Positions 17,989 through 27,591 of a stretch of 64,000 nt of DNA are shown here, piece by piece. A model generated the notes under the pieces. The model was not told the origin of the DNA. It worked only from the letters and a program-made list of their open reading frames with translations, and made no database searches. Origin of the DNA: Oscillospiraceae bacterium (GTDB lineage Bacteria > Bacillota > Clostridia > Oscillospirales > Acutalibacteraceae); the NCBI GenBank assembly GCA_022508805.1, contig JAFLUM010000008.1:9238-73237 (forward strand). Reading direction: 5' to 3'. A program made the translations under genes and the position numbers. Positions within the stretch are counted from its first letter, which is position 1. Each line of letters starts with the position of its first letter.

Positions 17989-18017
17989 TTGTCCTTTTTT
18001 CAAATCAAGAGTATAAT
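17989..18017 (+). promoter_or_regulatory. Promoter of the V-ATPase operon
   Basis: TTGTCC (17989-17994), a 17-bp spacer and a perfect TATAAT (18012-18017) lie about 50 bp upstream of the first ATPase gene. Confidence 0.55.
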
Positions 18018-18069
18018 AATTTGGATAATGAGAAGCCGCATTCGGTAGTTTTAACGTGAGGTGTATAAA

Positions 18070-18378
18070 TTGGAAAATACCCTTAAAGAAATTATGGAGA
18101 CCGACCGTATTGCCAGAGAAAAGGTTGCAGAAAAACGCCGCCGAATAGAAACCATAAACGAGGAAATAGCCGAGTCAAAGGCAAAGCTTGACAAGGCTCT
18201 TCAAAAAAAAGCACAGGCAGCGATTGAGCGTACAAGGCAAGATATGGACGAAAAGCTGAAAAGCGAAATTAAGCGTATTGATAAGTTCTTTGCGGATACA
18301 GAGGAGTCACTTAACCGTTCTTATGACGAAAACGGTGACCGTTGGGTAAAAGAAATTTTTGAGGCAGTAACAAAGTAA
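18070..18378 (+). CDS. V-type ATPase peripheral-stalk subunit (G/H-like, NtpF/AhaH family)
   Basis: The 102-residue protein is almost entirely charged coiled coil (KVAEKRRRIETINEEIAES and onward), as expected for the stalk subunit that pairs with subunit E to hold the catalytic head. I chose TTG at 18070 because GAGGTG (18057-18062) is correctly spaced from it; a GTG at 18061 overlaps that site. As the first gene of the nine-gene ATPase operon, its identity rests on position and coiled-coil character more than on a sequence motif. Confidence 0.8.
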   Translation: MENTLKEIMETDRIAREKVAEKRRRIETINEEIAESKAKLDKALQKKAQAAIERTRQDMDEKLKSEIKRIDKFFADTEESLNRSYDENGDRWVKEIFEAVTK

Positions 18379-18414
18379 AATTTATATTTTAGCTGTGAAA
18401 GGAGCTGACGGAGT

Positions 18415-19452
18415 ATGAATAAGGCTGAGAACGCGCTCTCGGCAAAGGCGCACGCGCTGTATGCAAAGCGCCTTAGTCCTGAGGATTACAGTGCCATGCT
18501 CGCCTGCCGCTCCCACAGTGAGCTTTTTGCCTATTTAAAATCCAACACCTCTTACGGTGAATATATGGAAACACTCCCCGCAGTGCACCTTTCACGACCA
18601 CGCTATGAAAACGCATTAAATCAAATTCTGCTTAATAAAATAGCCTCGCTCTGCCGATTTGAAAAGCTTATCGGCGAAAAGCTATACAAATATTTTATAG
18701 TCCGCAACGAGATAGAAACCATTATTTACTGCTCACGCCATCTTGATACCGACACAATAACCGACCTTTTTATAATTCCCGACTTTTACAAAAAGGAGCA
18801 GTCCGTTTTCGGTGAGGATATGCAAAAAGCCCGCTCATTTTCAGAGCTTGCGGCATTTTTGGAAGGTACTCCCTATAAAAAGGCTGTTGACACAATAGTT
18901 CACCAAAATCAGGACGTGGGTCTTGCCGCTTTGGAAAACGCCCTTTATAACTATTTATATACGACAGCTGCTGAGGCAGTCAAAAAGGGCTTCCGCGGTA
19001 GGCGGCGTGAGGAGATACTTGATTATTTCAGGTTTTTATCGGACATGACGATGATAGAGGCCCTTTACAGACTGAACGCAAATTATTCCGAGACCGACAA
19101 CTACAAAACGAATATGTTTATCTCATCTGTCAGTGCTTTTTCGGAAAAAGAGATACAGCGTCTTATTGACTGCACATCTGCCGACGAAATAATGCAGATA
19201 GTTCTCTCATCCCCATATAAAAAGTATTTTACGGAAAATGACAAAAGACCTATCGGTCAGCGCATAAGAGAAGCCGAAGTGAAAATGAGCACAAAGCGGC
19301 TTCGATATTCACAGAACCCGATAGTTTGTATGCTCTGTTTTTCCACATTTGCGGAAAACGAGGTCAAAAATATAACACATATTATCGAAGGAATAAAATA
19401 TAACTTATCTCCCGATGAAATATCAAAAATTATTGTGAAAGGAGAATGCTGA
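18415..19452 (+). CDS. ntpC: V-type ATPase subunit C (d-like)
   Basis: The 345-residue all-helical subunit links the rotor shaft (subunits D and F) to the membrane ring. It shows the family's repeated helical bundles and the pattern IETIIYCSRHLDTDTITDLFI. AAAGGAGC precedes the ATG. Its stop overlaps the next start (TGATG). In many bacteria C follows E; here it precedes subunit I, a rearranged order. Confidence 0.85.
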   Translation: MNKAENALSAKAHALYAKRLSPEDYSAMLACRSHSELFAYLKSNTSYGEYMETLPAVHLSRPRYENALNQILLNKIASLCRFEKLIGEKLYKYFIVRNEIETIIYCSRHLDTDTITDLFIIPDFYKKEQSVFGEDMQKARSFSELAAFLEGTPYKKAVDTIVHQNQDVGLAALENALYNYLYTTAAEAVKKGFRGRRREEILDYFRFLSDMTMIEALYRLNANYSETDNYKTNMFISSVSAFSEKEIQRLIDCTSADEIMQIVLSSPYKKYFTENDKRPIGQRIREAEVKMSTKRLRYSQNPIVCMLCFSTFAENEVKNITHIIEGIKYNLSPDEISKIIVKGEC

Positions 19453-21410
19453 TGTCTATCGAAAAAATGCGGCTTGTCAAGATAAACGGTGATAACGAAC
19501 GACTTGACGAGCTGATAACTGCCATACTCGGCTGCGGGTGTTTTCAGCCTGAGCCTGCCGGTAAATATTTCTCATCATCACTGGGCTTTTTGCCTAACAA
19601 CGAAGAAAACCGATATTCGCAGATGCTCTCTGATATTCAGTCGCTCCTCAACGAGGTAGGGCACACCCTTAGTTTTGATGCCGATGCCGCCAAAGAGCCG
19701 CTTACCGACGACGAAATTGAGCACATAAAGGAGCTCAGACACATCGCCGATAAATATACAAGCCGCAGCGCAGAGCTTTCTGAGCAGCGGGCAAAATGTG
19801 AAGAAGGCTTAACAAAATACGCTCACTTTACGGGTCTTTCGGTTGAGCTTGATAAGATAACAGAGCTTGAATATGTAAGAGTCCGTTTCGGGCATATGCC
19901 GAAAGAGAGTTTAAGTAAATTAAACGTCGTATTTGAAAGATGTCCGTATTTTTATTACGCAACCTGCTCCACCGACAAAACGGACGACTGGGGAGTATAT
20001 TTTGCCCCGAGAAACCGTATCGACGAGGTTGACGGAATTTTTGCCTCACTTCTTTTTGAACCCATTGAGATCCCATCTGCCGCAGGTTCTATCGCCAACA
20101 TAATGACTGCGATCGACAGCAATCTCCAGATAATCGCAGAAGAAGAAAAGGAGCTTTTGGACGAGGCAAACGCGATTTGGAAAACAGAAAGCGAGCTTGC
20201 CAACGGAATATTTTCAAAGCTCAGCGTTCTTGACTCGGCATATCAGCTAAAATCATATACCATTCACAATCCTCATTACTTTATGATGGCGGGTTGGGTG
20301 CCGCAGAGCGACGAAAAGGATTTTCTTGAAGCGATAAACAAAATTGACGGTGTTTCTGCTGAGACAGGAGACGCTGACCCAAACCGCGGCGAACCGCCCG
20401 TCAAGATAAAAAGCCTTTGGAAGCCGCTTAAATATCTTGTCGACCCGTACCGATTCTACATTGATATGTACGGCACACCGTCTTACAAGGACATTGACGT
20501 AACAGCATTTGTTGCTGTAACCTACACAATTCTTTTCGGCGTAATGTTCGGCGATATGGGGCACGGTCTTGTACTTTCGATCGTAGGGTATTTAATGTAT
20601 AAACTCAAGAAGATGGAAATCGGCAGAATTCTTATTCCCTGCGGCATTTCTTCAATAGTATTCGGATTTATTTTCGGAAGCGTTTTCGGGTTTGAGGACC
20701 TGCTTGACCCTGTCTACAAAGCGATCGGTCTTTCCGGAAAACCCGTTTCGGTTATGGACAGTGTAAACTCTGTACTTCTTGTAACACTCGTTATCGGAAT
20801 TGTGCTGACAACGCTTTCAATGCTTCTTAATGTTTACGGTTGTATAAAGAACAAGCGGTTCGGTGAAGCGATATTCAGCAATAACGGTCTTACAGGCATT
20901 GCGGTTTACCTTTGCGGCGCTAACCTTGCCTCTCGCTTTATGGGCGGATTTGCTCCGATACCGTCTGGCGTTGCGGCTGCGGTCATAGGCGTAGGTGCGG
21001 TATTGTTGCTCGTAAAAGAAATACTTATCGGTGCAATTGATAAGCACAAGGACTTTATGCCCGAAAGCATAACGGATTTTATTTTACAAAATTTCTTTGA
21101 GCTTATTGAATACATTTTATCGTATCTCAGCAATACTCTTTCATTCCTTCGAATCGGTGCTTATGTACTTGTTCACGCAGGAATGATGCTTGCGGTGTTC
21201 GCACTTGCAGGAGAAAACAAAAATGCGATAATTCTTATATTCGGAAACATTTTTGTTATTGCAGTTGAAGGTCTTTTGACCGCCATTCAGGTTTTGCGTC
21301 TTGAATTCTATGAAATGTTTTCAAGATTTTACGGCGGTGACGGCAAACCGTTCATCCCGTTTACAGATAAACAATTCTCTATCGGAGGTAATAAAAATGA
21401 AAAAAACTAA
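19452..21410 (+). CDS. ntpI: V-type ATPase subunit I (a subunit)
   Basis: This 652-residue stator subunit forms the ion half-channels next to the K ring. The N-terminal half is a soluble hairpin with coiled coils (residues about 70-120 and 210-260). The C-terminal half, from about residue 345, has roughly seven to eight transmembrane helices, with the conserved FGVMFGDMGHG motif and LSFLRIGAYVLVHAGM near the end. The start at 19452 sits 7 bases after AGGAG and overlaps the subunit C stop. Its end overlaps the K gene by 14 bp. Confidence 0.93.
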   Translation: MSIEKMRLVKINGDNERLDELITAILGCGCFQPEPAGKYFSSSLGFLPNNEENRYSQMLSDIQSLLNEVGHTLSFDADAAKEPLTDDEIEHIKELRHIADKYTSRSAELSEQRAKCEEGLTKYAHFTGLSVELDKITELEYVRVRFGHMPKESLSKLNVVFERCPYFYYATCSTDKTDDWGVYFAPRNRIDEVDGIFASLLFEPIEIPSAAGSIANIMTAIDSNLQIIAEEEKELLDEANAIWKTESELANGIFSKLSVLDSAYQLKSYTIHNPHYFMMAGWVPQSDEKDFLEAINKIDGVSAETGDADPNRGEPPVKIKSLWKPLKYLVDPYRFYIDMYGTPSYKDIDVTAFVAVTYTILFGVMFGDMGHGLVLSIVGYLMYKLKKMEIGRILIPCGISSIVFGFIFGSVFGFEDLLDPVYKAIGLSGKPVSVMDSVNSVLLVTLVIGIVLTTLSMLLNVYGCIKNKRFGEAIFSNNGLTGIAVYLCGANLASRFMGGFAPIPSGVAAAVIGVGAVLLLVKEILIGAIDKHKDFMPESITDFILQNFFELIEYILSYLSNTLSFLRIGAYVLVHAGMMLAVFALAGENKNAIILIFGNIFVIAVEGLLTAIQVLRLEFYEMFSRFYGGDGKPFIPFTDKQFSIGGNKNEKN

Positions 21411-21738
21411 AAAAATCGTCAGTATTGTAATTGTTGCTCTTATGCTTATATCTGCATTGTCCGTATTCGCATTTGCGGAAGAGGCAACTGCCGAAGCAGC
21501 CGCTTCAGGTGAAACTGCAGGCTTTGCAAAGGGAATGGGTCTTTTAGCCGCTGCAATAGTAACATCACTTGCAGGTATCGGCGGTGGCATTGCGATCGCA
21601 TCGGGTGCTCCTGCCGCTATTGCCGCAAACGCTGAAAATCCAAAAACATTCGGTAAATCAATTATTTTTGTTGCCCTCGGCGAATCAATTATTCTTTTCG
21701 GCTTTGTTGTATCTATCCTTATTCTTCAAAAGGTGTAA
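21397..21738 (+). CDS. ntpK: V-type ATPase subunit K (proteolipid c) with signal-peptide-like extension
   Basis: The ring subunit binds the transported ion. The mature part has one two-helix hairpin: a glycine-rich helix (SLAGIGGGIAIASG, about 57-70) and a second helix with the essential carboxylate Glu96 in ALGESIILFG. Enterococcus NtpK is a duplicated four-helix protein, so this is the single-hairpin 113-residue form. Residues 1-27 look like a signal peptide ending AFA. GGAGGT lies 7 bases before the start. Where Na+-pumping rings carry a Gln in helix 1 I see Ile in my hand alignment, which would favour proton transport, but tentatively. Confidence 0.9.
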   Translation: MKKTKKIVSIVIVALMLISALSVFAFAEEATAEAAASGETAGFAKGMGLLAAAIVTSLAGIGGGIAIASGAPAAIAANAENPKTFGKSIIFVALGESIILFGFVVSILILQKV

Positions 21739-21740
21739 AA

Positions 21741-22043
21741 ATGAAATTCTTTTTACTGACTGACGATGCGGATTCGCTTATCGGAATGCGCCTTGCGGGA
21801 ATTGAGGGGAAATATGTTACCGACCGTGAAACGGCGCTTTCTCAAATTGAAATTGCCGCAAAAAGCGACGTGGGTATTCTCCTTATGACTCCGGGCGTAT
21901 CGGCACTTTGCCGAGATATGCTCGTTGAGTTAAAAAAACGTAACCGTCCGCTGATAGTAACGATTCCCGACAGCGATCCCGGTCATAACCCTGCCGATTC
22001 GGTCACGGATTATATCCGCGATGCCATCGGCGTAAAAATATGA
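21741..22043 (+). CDS. ntpG: V-type ATPase subunit F (NtpG)
   Basis: The 100-residue Rossmann-like protein is the small rotor-shaft subunit that binds D. It shows the usual FFLLTDDADSLIGMRLAGI start and the VGILLMTPGVSALC strand, with PLIVTIPD toward the end. AAGGTG precedes the ATG two bases after the K stop. Confidence 0.88.
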   Translation: MKFFLLTDDADSLIGMRLAGIEGKYVTDRETALSQIEIAAKSDVGILLMTPGVSALCRDMLVELKKRNRPLIVTIPDSDPGHNPADSVTDYIRDAIGVKI

Positions 22044-22056
22044 GGAGGCGAAAATT

Positions 22057-22635
22057 ATGCAGGAACGCCTTACAATATTTCTGAAAACCGTGTCCGATTT
22101 TGCCGACGAACGCTGTGCAGAATTGGAGAATCAGGCTAAAAGCTTTAAAAATGAAAGTATTTCCGCTTATAAAAGCGAGGCTGAAGCGAAAAACCGCAGC
22201 TATATAGAATATGAAACCGGACGCATACTCTCGTCTGTAAACCGTCAGATCTCGGATTATGAGGCAGAGAAGAAAACTGCGCTTACCGCCTTGCGTTCGG
22301 AAATTACCGATAAGGTTTTTGCAAGCGTTACAAAGCTTATCAATGACTTTACCCTGTCGGAAAATTACGAACAATTTCTGTTAAACAGTGCTTTAGAGCT
22401 TAAAGCGACAGTCGGTGACAGTGCGGTGTTCTTTTTAAGACCTGCCGATATGAAATATGCCGATATACTTCGTGAAAAATTCGGTGCAGAAGTAAAAGAG
22501 GATGACAAAATCTTTATCGGGGGACTGCGTGCATCCGATAAAGATGCTCTCATGCTTGCGGACGATACGTTTGACACGAGACTTGACGTTCAGCGGGCAG
22601 AATTTGCGGAAAAATCCGGTCTTAAAATATATTAA
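22057..22635 (+). CDS. ntpE: V-type ATPase subunit E
   Basis: The 192-residue peripheral-stalk subunit has a long N-terminal helix (about 1-100, rich in E, K and A) and a globular C-terminus ending with GGLRASDKDALMLADDTFDTRL, typical of the E family. It pairs with the first gene's coiled-coil product. GAGGAGG precedes the ATG. Confidence 0.88.
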   Translation: MQERLTIFLKTVSDFADERCAELENQAKSFKNESISAYKSEAEAKNRSYIEYETGRILSSVNRQISDYEAEKKTALTALRSEITDKVFASVTKLINDFTLSENYEQFLLNSALELKATVGDSAVFFLRPADMKYADILREKFGAEVKEDDKIFIGGLRASDKDALMLADDTFDTRLDVQRAEFAEKSGLKIY

Positions 22636-22647
22636 GGGGGCAAAAAT

Positions 22648-24402
22648 ATGTCTGAAAATAAAATATACGGCATTAACGGCCCCGTTGTAACGGTAAAAGG
22701 TAAAACCGACCTACAAATGATGGAGACTGTCCATGTTGGCAACGCCCGTCTTGCAGGCGAGGTCATAGGTATTACAAGCGATGAAGCCACCATTCAGGTT
22801 TATGAGGAAACCGGCGGACTTCGCCCCGGTGAACCCGTATATTCTACCGGCTCGCCTATGTGCGTAACATTGGGTCCGGGACTGTTAAAAAATATATATG
22901 ACGGTATTGAGCGCCCTTTAAGGGATATTGAAAAGGTCACAGGTCCTTTTATTTCAAAGGGCGTTGACGTTCCCGCACTGTCAGAAACCGCTAAATGGCA
23001 GGTTACCTTAAAGGTCAAAGAGGGCGACACCGTATCGGGCGGGGATATTTTTGCCGAATGTCCCGAAACGGATGTTATCACCCACCGTGCTATGGTGCCG
23101 GCAGGCATCAGCGGAACGGTCACATTCTGTGCATCCGACGGTGAATACACCGTAACAGAAAGACTTATTGAGGTTACGGACGGTAAGGGCAAAGCTCACG
23201 GGCTCACTCTTTGCCAGCGCCGCCCCATAAGAAATCCCTCCCCTGTTAAATCGAGAATACCCTCTGCAAGACCGCTTATAACCGGACAGAGAATAATCGA
23301 CACGCTGTTCCCCGTTGCAAAGGGCGGTGCTGCGGCTATCCCGGGCGGTTTCGGAACAGGTAAGACCATGACTCAGCACCAGCTTGCAAAATGGTGCGAT
23401 GCGGACATAATCATATACGTTGGCTGCGGCGAACGCGGCAACGAAATGACACAGGTACTCACGGAATTTTCGGAAATTACAGACCCCAAGAGCGGAAAGC
23501 CACTGCTTGACAGAACGGTGCTTATCGCTAACACCTCAAATATGCCTGTTGCGGCACGCGAGGCTTCCATATACACGGGCATAACCATTGCAGAATATTA
23601 CCGCGATATGGGCTATCACACCGCTCTTATGGCGGACTCCACCTCCCGCTGGGCAGAGGCTCTGCGTGAGATTTCAGGCAGACTTGAAGAAATGCCCGCT
23701 GACGAGGGATTCCCTGCGTATCTTCCGTCAAGACTTTCGGAATTTTACGAGCGTTCGGGATATTTTGAAAATCTTAACGGCAGTGAGGGCTCGGTAACGC
23801 TTATCGGCGCCGTATCGCCCCAGGGCTCGGATTTTTCAGAGCCTGTCACTCAAAACACAAAGCGCTTTACCCGCTGCTTCTGGGCGCTGGATAAAAGCCT
23901 TGCTTACGCACGCCACTACCCTGCCATTAACTGGAACAGCTCCTACAGCGAATATTTAGGCGAGCTTTCCGACTGGTACAGGGATAACGTGAATATTGAC
24001 TTTATGCGTGACCGCGAGGAGCTTTGCGCCATACTTTCGGAAGAAAATAATCTTATGGAGATAGTTAAGCTCATCGGTGCGGACGTTTTGCCCGACGATC
24101 AAAAGCTTATAATCGAGATTGCCCGTGTCATTCGCGTAGGATTTTTACAGCAAAACGCTTTCCATAAGGACGACACCTTTGTACCCGTTGAAAAGCAATT
24201 TAAAATGATGCACGTTATCCTTTATTTCTACCACCGCTGTCAAGAGGTCATAGCGCGGCAGATTCCCATTTCAAAACTGACGGCAACAGGCATTTTCGAC
24301 AGACTGGTAAAAATGAAATACGATATCCCCAACGGTAACCTTGAGGTTTTTGAGGATATCATAAAGGATATTGATATCAAAATTAACGATATACTCAAAT
24401 AA
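22648..24402 (+). CDS. ntpA: V-type ATPase catalytic subunit A
   Basis: The catalytic subunit hydrolyses or makes ATP. The 584-residue length and P-loop GGFGTGKT at 233-240 identify it. The catalytic GERGNEM motif and the extra A-type insertion (about 115-190) are present, as is the MADSTSRWAEALREISGRLEEMP block. AAGGGGG lies upstream. It is followed by B and D in the order normal for bacterial V/A ATPases. Confidence 0.97.
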   Translation: MSENKIYGINGPVVTVKGKTDLQMMETVHVGNARLAGEVIGITSDEATIQVYEETGGLRPGEPVYSTGSPMCVTLGPGLLKNIYDGIERPLRDIEKVTGPFISKGVDVPALSETAKWQVTLKVKEGDTVSGGDIFAECPETDVITHRAMVPAGISGTVTFCASDGEYTVTERLIEVTDGKGKAHGLTLCQRRPIRNPSPVKSRIPSARPLITGQRIIDTLFPVAKGGAAAIPGGFGTGKTMTQHQLAKWCDADIIIYVGCGERGNEMTQVLTEFSEITDPKSGKPLLDRTVLIANTSNMPVAAREASIYTGITIAEYYRDMGYHTALMADSTSRWAEALREISGRLEEMPADEGFPAYLPSRLSEFYERSGYFENLNGSEGSVTLIGAVSPQGSDFSEPVTQNTKRFTRCFWALDKSLAYARHYPAINWNSSYSEYLGELSDWYRDNVNIDFMRDREELCAILSEENNLMEIVKLIGADVLPDDQKLIIEIARVIRVGFLQQNAFHKDDTFVPVEKQFKMMHVILYFYHRCQEVIARQIPISKLTATGIFDRLVKMKYDIPNGNLEVFEDIIKDIDIKINDILK

Positions 24403-24417
24403 GGGCGGTGAGAGCAC

Positions 24418-25791
24418 ATGATAATAGAACACTTAAAATTGTCTGAGATCAACGGCTCTCTTGCCGTTATTGACGGCGTTCCCGATCCGTCGTATGAGGA
24501 AATGGCAGAGTTACAGCTTGACGACGGCAGCACACGCACGGGAAGAGTCGTTAAAATTGAGGGCAACCGCGTTACATTACAGATTTTCGAGGGAACTCGC
24601 GGGATGTCTATGAACAACGCCAAAACTCATCTTACGGGTGATGGAATGACACTTCCCCTGTCGCCAGAAATTCTCGGAAGAGTTTTTGACGGACTGGGCA
24701 GACCTGCCGACGGACTCGGAGATATTTTTCCTACTGCCCGCCGCGATGTAAACGGTTCCCCCATAAATCCCGTTTCAAGGGAATATCCCCGTAATTTTAT
24801 ACAGACGGGAATTTCGTCCATAGATGCTTTAGCGACACTTATCCGCGGACAAAAGCTGCCTATCTTTTCAGGCTCAGGTATGAAGCACAACGAGCTTGCC
24901 GTACAGATAGTCCGCCAGTCGTCAATAGCCGACAGCGACGATTTTGCAATAGTTTTTGCCGCTATGGGCGTTAAAAACGACGTTGCACAGTATTTCCGTT
25001 CATCCTTTACGGCGGCGAACGTTATGAACCGCGTCGTAATGTTTTTAAACCTTGCAAACGACCCGATAATTGAGCGTATTATGACACCGAAATGCGCTCT
25101 TACAGCGGCGGAATACCTTGCCTTTGAGCTTGGTAAGCACGTTTTGGTGGTTATGACCGATATGACCTCCTACGCTGAGGCACTGCGTGAATACAGCTCC
25201 TCAAGAGGCGAAATACCGGGCAGAAAGGGATTTCCCGGATATCTTTACTCCGACCTTGCCGCTCTTTATGAGCGCGCGGGAATGATAAGCGGCAAAAAGG
25301 GTTCCGTCACGCAGATACCCATACTGACTATGCCCAATGACGACATCACCCACCCTGTTCCCGACCTGACGGGATATATCACGGAGGGGCAGATAGTGCT
25401 TGACCGCGACCTTGATTACAGCGGAATTTATCCGCCCGTCAGCGTTTTGCCGTCGCTTTCACGTCTTATGAAGGACGGTATCGGAGAAGGGTACACAAGA
25501 GCCGACCATCAGCCCCTTGCCAATCAGCTTTTAGCGTCATACGCAAAGGTTCAGGATGCAAAAGCACTGGCATCGGTCATAGGTGAAGACGAGCTTTCAC
25601 CCTCTGACAAGCTCCTGTTACAGTTCGGCAAGGCTTTTGAAAAGAGATTTATAAATCAGTCATTTACGGAAAACCGTACAATAAACGAGACGCTGGATTT
25701 AGGTTGGGAGCTCTTATCAATGCTTCCGCGCAGTGAGCTTGACCGTGTGGACGATGCGATACTTGATAAGTTCTATAAGCCGCAGGAGTAA
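24418..25791 (+). CDS. ntpB: V-type ATPase subunit B
   Basis: The 457-residue non-catalytic partner of A completes the hexameric head. It has the B-type [15 protein letters not shown] in place of a canonical P-loop, and the conserved [25 protein letters not shown] block (about 242-266). AAGGGCGGTGAG precedes the ATG. Confidence 0.97.
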   Translation: MIIEHLKLSEINGSLAVIDGVPDPSYEEMAELQLDDGSTRTGRVVKIEGNRVTLQIFEGTRGMSMNNAKTHLTGDGMTLPLSPEILGRVFDGLGRPADGLGDIFPTARRDVNGSPINPVSREYPRNFIQTGISSIDALATLIRGQKLPIFSGSGMKHNELAVQIVRQSSIADSDDFAIVFAAMGVKNDVAQYFRSSFTAANVMNRVVMFLNLANDPIIERIMTPKCALTAAEYLAFELGKHVLVVMTDMTSYAEALREYSSSRGEIPGRKGFPGYLYSDLAALYERAGMISGKKGSVTQIPILTMPNDDITHPVPDLTGYITEGQIVLDRDLDYSGIYPPVSVLPSLSRLMKDGIGEGYTRADHQPLANQLLASYAKVQDAKALASVIGEDELSPSDKLLLQFGKAFEKRFINQSFTENRTINETLDLGWELLSMLPRSELDRVDDAILDKFYKPQE

Positions 25792-25839
25792 TTTTCAGCT
25801 TTTCCTATTTTAATATTATTTTGAAAGGAGTGCAAAGGT

Positions 25840-26451
25840 TTGGCAAGCGTTTTTCCTACAAAAAGCAATCTTATGGCCACACAGAAATCTCTTGAGCTGG
25901 CATTGCTGGGCTATGAGCTGATGGACAGGAAAAAGAATATCCTTGTCAGAGAAATGATGCTTTTGGCAGACGATGCAAAGACCGTCCGTGACGAGATAAA
26001 TGCCTGCTATGCCGAAGCCTACTACTACTTGCGCCTTGCCAATACCACTCTCGGCTTTTGCGGAAGCTTTTCACGAACGGTACCCGTTGACGACACGCTT
26101 TATATAGATTTCAAAAGCGTAATGGGTGTGGAAATACCGAAAATATCTGTAGATGAACGTCCTGCCGTTCCCTATTTCGGACTGACCTCCACAAACGAAT
26201 ATCTTGACAAGGCATATCTTTGCTTTAACGAAGCAAAAATGAAAAGCATACATCTTGCCGAAATCGAGTCGGGCGTTTACCGTCTTGCCGACGCGGTAAA
26301 AAAGACGAGAAAGCGTGCCAACGCACTGAATAATATTATGATACCGAGATTCCGTGAGACGGTTAAGTTTATAAGCGAGGCACTTGACGAAAAGGAACGT
26401 GAGGATTTCACGAGAATGAAGGTAATCAAGGCAAGAAAAGAAAAGGAATAG
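25840..26451 (+). CDS. ntpD: V-type ATPase subunit D
   Basis: The 203-residue central-shaft subunit consists of two long antiparallel helices. It begins VFPTKSNLMATQKSLELALLGYELMDRKKN, close to the family pattern, and ends with a helix containing KKTRKRANALNNIMIPRF. The start is TTG at 25840 with AAAGGAG upstream. It is the last gene of the operon, before a strong terminator. Confidence 0.93.
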   Translation: MASVFPTKSNLMATQKSLELALLGYELMDRKKNILVREMMLLADDAKTVRDEINACYAEAYYYLRLANTTLGFCGSFSRTVPVDDTLYIDFKSVMGVEIPKISVDERPAVPYFGLTSTNEYLDKAYLCFNEAKMKSIHLAEIESGVYRLADAVKKTRKRANALNNIMIPRFRETVKFISEALDEKEREDFTRMKVIKARKEKE

Positions 26452-26460
26452 AATAATAAA

Positions 26461-26497
26461 AAAGCACTCCAAAGAGCAATTCTTTGGAGTGTTTTAC
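26461..26497. terminator. Terminator of the V-ATPase operon
   Basis: AAAGCACTCCAAAGA pairs with TCTTTGGAGTGTTTT around a short loop, with A/T-runs on both sides. It also serves the convergent gene at 26513. Confidence 0.9.
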
Positions 26498-26512
26498 TTT
26501 TTGGGTTCGTCT

Positions 26513-27442
26513 TTATTTGATTTTTAATTCGGCGGTTATCATATAATGGTCGGAAATATATGTCTCAACCTCCGAATTAGTCGAAACTGAATAATCCTGA
26601 ACCTTAAAATTTCCATTCACGAAGATGAAGTCTATGGGCTTACCCGTTTTGATCTTGCCCCAGTCGTTATATGTAACGGTGTTGTCGCCGTTTTCCATAA
26701 CTTCGCTTGCATTTACAAAGCCGCCATCCATAACAGCGGTACATGCGGCGCCGTCGCTGTACTGGTTAAAATCGCCCGTAATGACTATGGCAATATCACC
26801 GTATTTTTCAGCTATATCGGCGGCCTTTTCACAAATAAGCTCACCGCCCAGCGCCTGAGCCTCCACCGACACGTTATCAAGGTGGGTGTTCAAATGGGCG
26901 TATGTATCGCCTGTCGTCTTATTTCGCAGTACAACATAACTGCACACTCGGTTGCAACCTGCGCCGTCAAATTTCGACTCTGTTTCGGGCGTATCGGATA
27001 TCCAGAAGGTATCGCTTTCCAAAAGCTCGAATTTATTTTTGAGATAAAATATTCCGCTCATCTCTGACGTATTTTCTGAGGAATCTCCGCCGCGCTTTAC
27101 CCCGTAATACCCGTACTGCGGCAAAAGCTCCTCCATTTTTTCGACCCAGTTGCTGTTTATCTCCTGAACACCGAGGGAATCCGGCAGAGAATCATTTATC
27201 TGCTGTGCAAAAAGATTTGCACGGCGTGTTGTGTGTGTTCCGTTGATAAGATTTCCCCAAGGTGCAGCGGTGTTGTAGCTTGAAACGTACAAAACTTCAT
27301 TTTCAGCTACGCGAGCCTCGTCAGGTTTTATCTCCACATTCGGATGCAACGGATTCATTGCAAAAAACATCGCGACTGTTGCCAAAGCACAGACAGCTGC
27401 CGCCGAGACAGCAATAATTACAATTTTAAAAGCCTTATTCAT
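26513..27442 (-). CDS. Exported endonuclease/exonuclease/phosphatase (EEP) family protein
   Basis: The 309-residue protein has an N-terminal transmembrane or signal segment (residues 7-30) and an EEP domain. Catalytic motifs are visible: LGVQEINSNW (metal-binding Glu), AHLNTHLDN, ITGDFNQYS, and the terminal ISDHYMITAE Asp-His pair. Members cut nucleic acids, sphingomyelin or phosphoinositides, so the substrate is unknown. The protein probably acts on the outer face of the membrane. It is convergent with the ATPase operon. Confidence 0.8.
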   Translation of the reverse strand: MNKAFKIVIIAVSAAAVCALATVAMFFAMNPLHPNVEIKPDEARVAENEVLYVSSYNTAAPWGNLINGTHTTRRANLFAQQINDSLPDSLGVQEINSNWVEKMEELLPQYGYYGVKRGGDSSENTSEMSGIFYLKNKFELLESDTFWISDTPETESKFDGAGCNRVCSYVVLRNKTTGDTYAHLNTHLDNVSVEAQALGGELICEKAADIAEKYGDIAIVITGDFNQYSDGAACTAVMDGGFVNASEVMENGDNTVTYNDWGKIKTGKPIDFIFVNGNFKVQDYSVSTNSEVETYISDHYMITAELKIK

Positions 27443-27518
27443 AATATAACTCCAATATCAGTAATGCTCAGTAAGTATATCATAAACTAAATCAGTTTTC
27501 AACTGCCTAAAAATAAAG

Positions 27519-27547
27519 TTGTAAAACAGCACATTATGTGTTAAAAT
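27519..27547 (+). promoter_or_regulatory. Promoter of trkA
   Basis: TTGTAA and TAAAAT are separated by exactly 17 bp, about 45 bp upstream of the chosen trkA start. Confidence 0.45.
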
Positions 27548-27591
27548 AATATATTATGTTAAAATCTTTTTCTACGGAGAGTGTAAGGATT

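Noticed and set aside
27443-27591. Potassium- or c-di-AMP-responsive riboswitch upstream of trkA
   Set aside because: The 150-bp leader is AT-rich with no conserved core motifs; only a promoter is visible.
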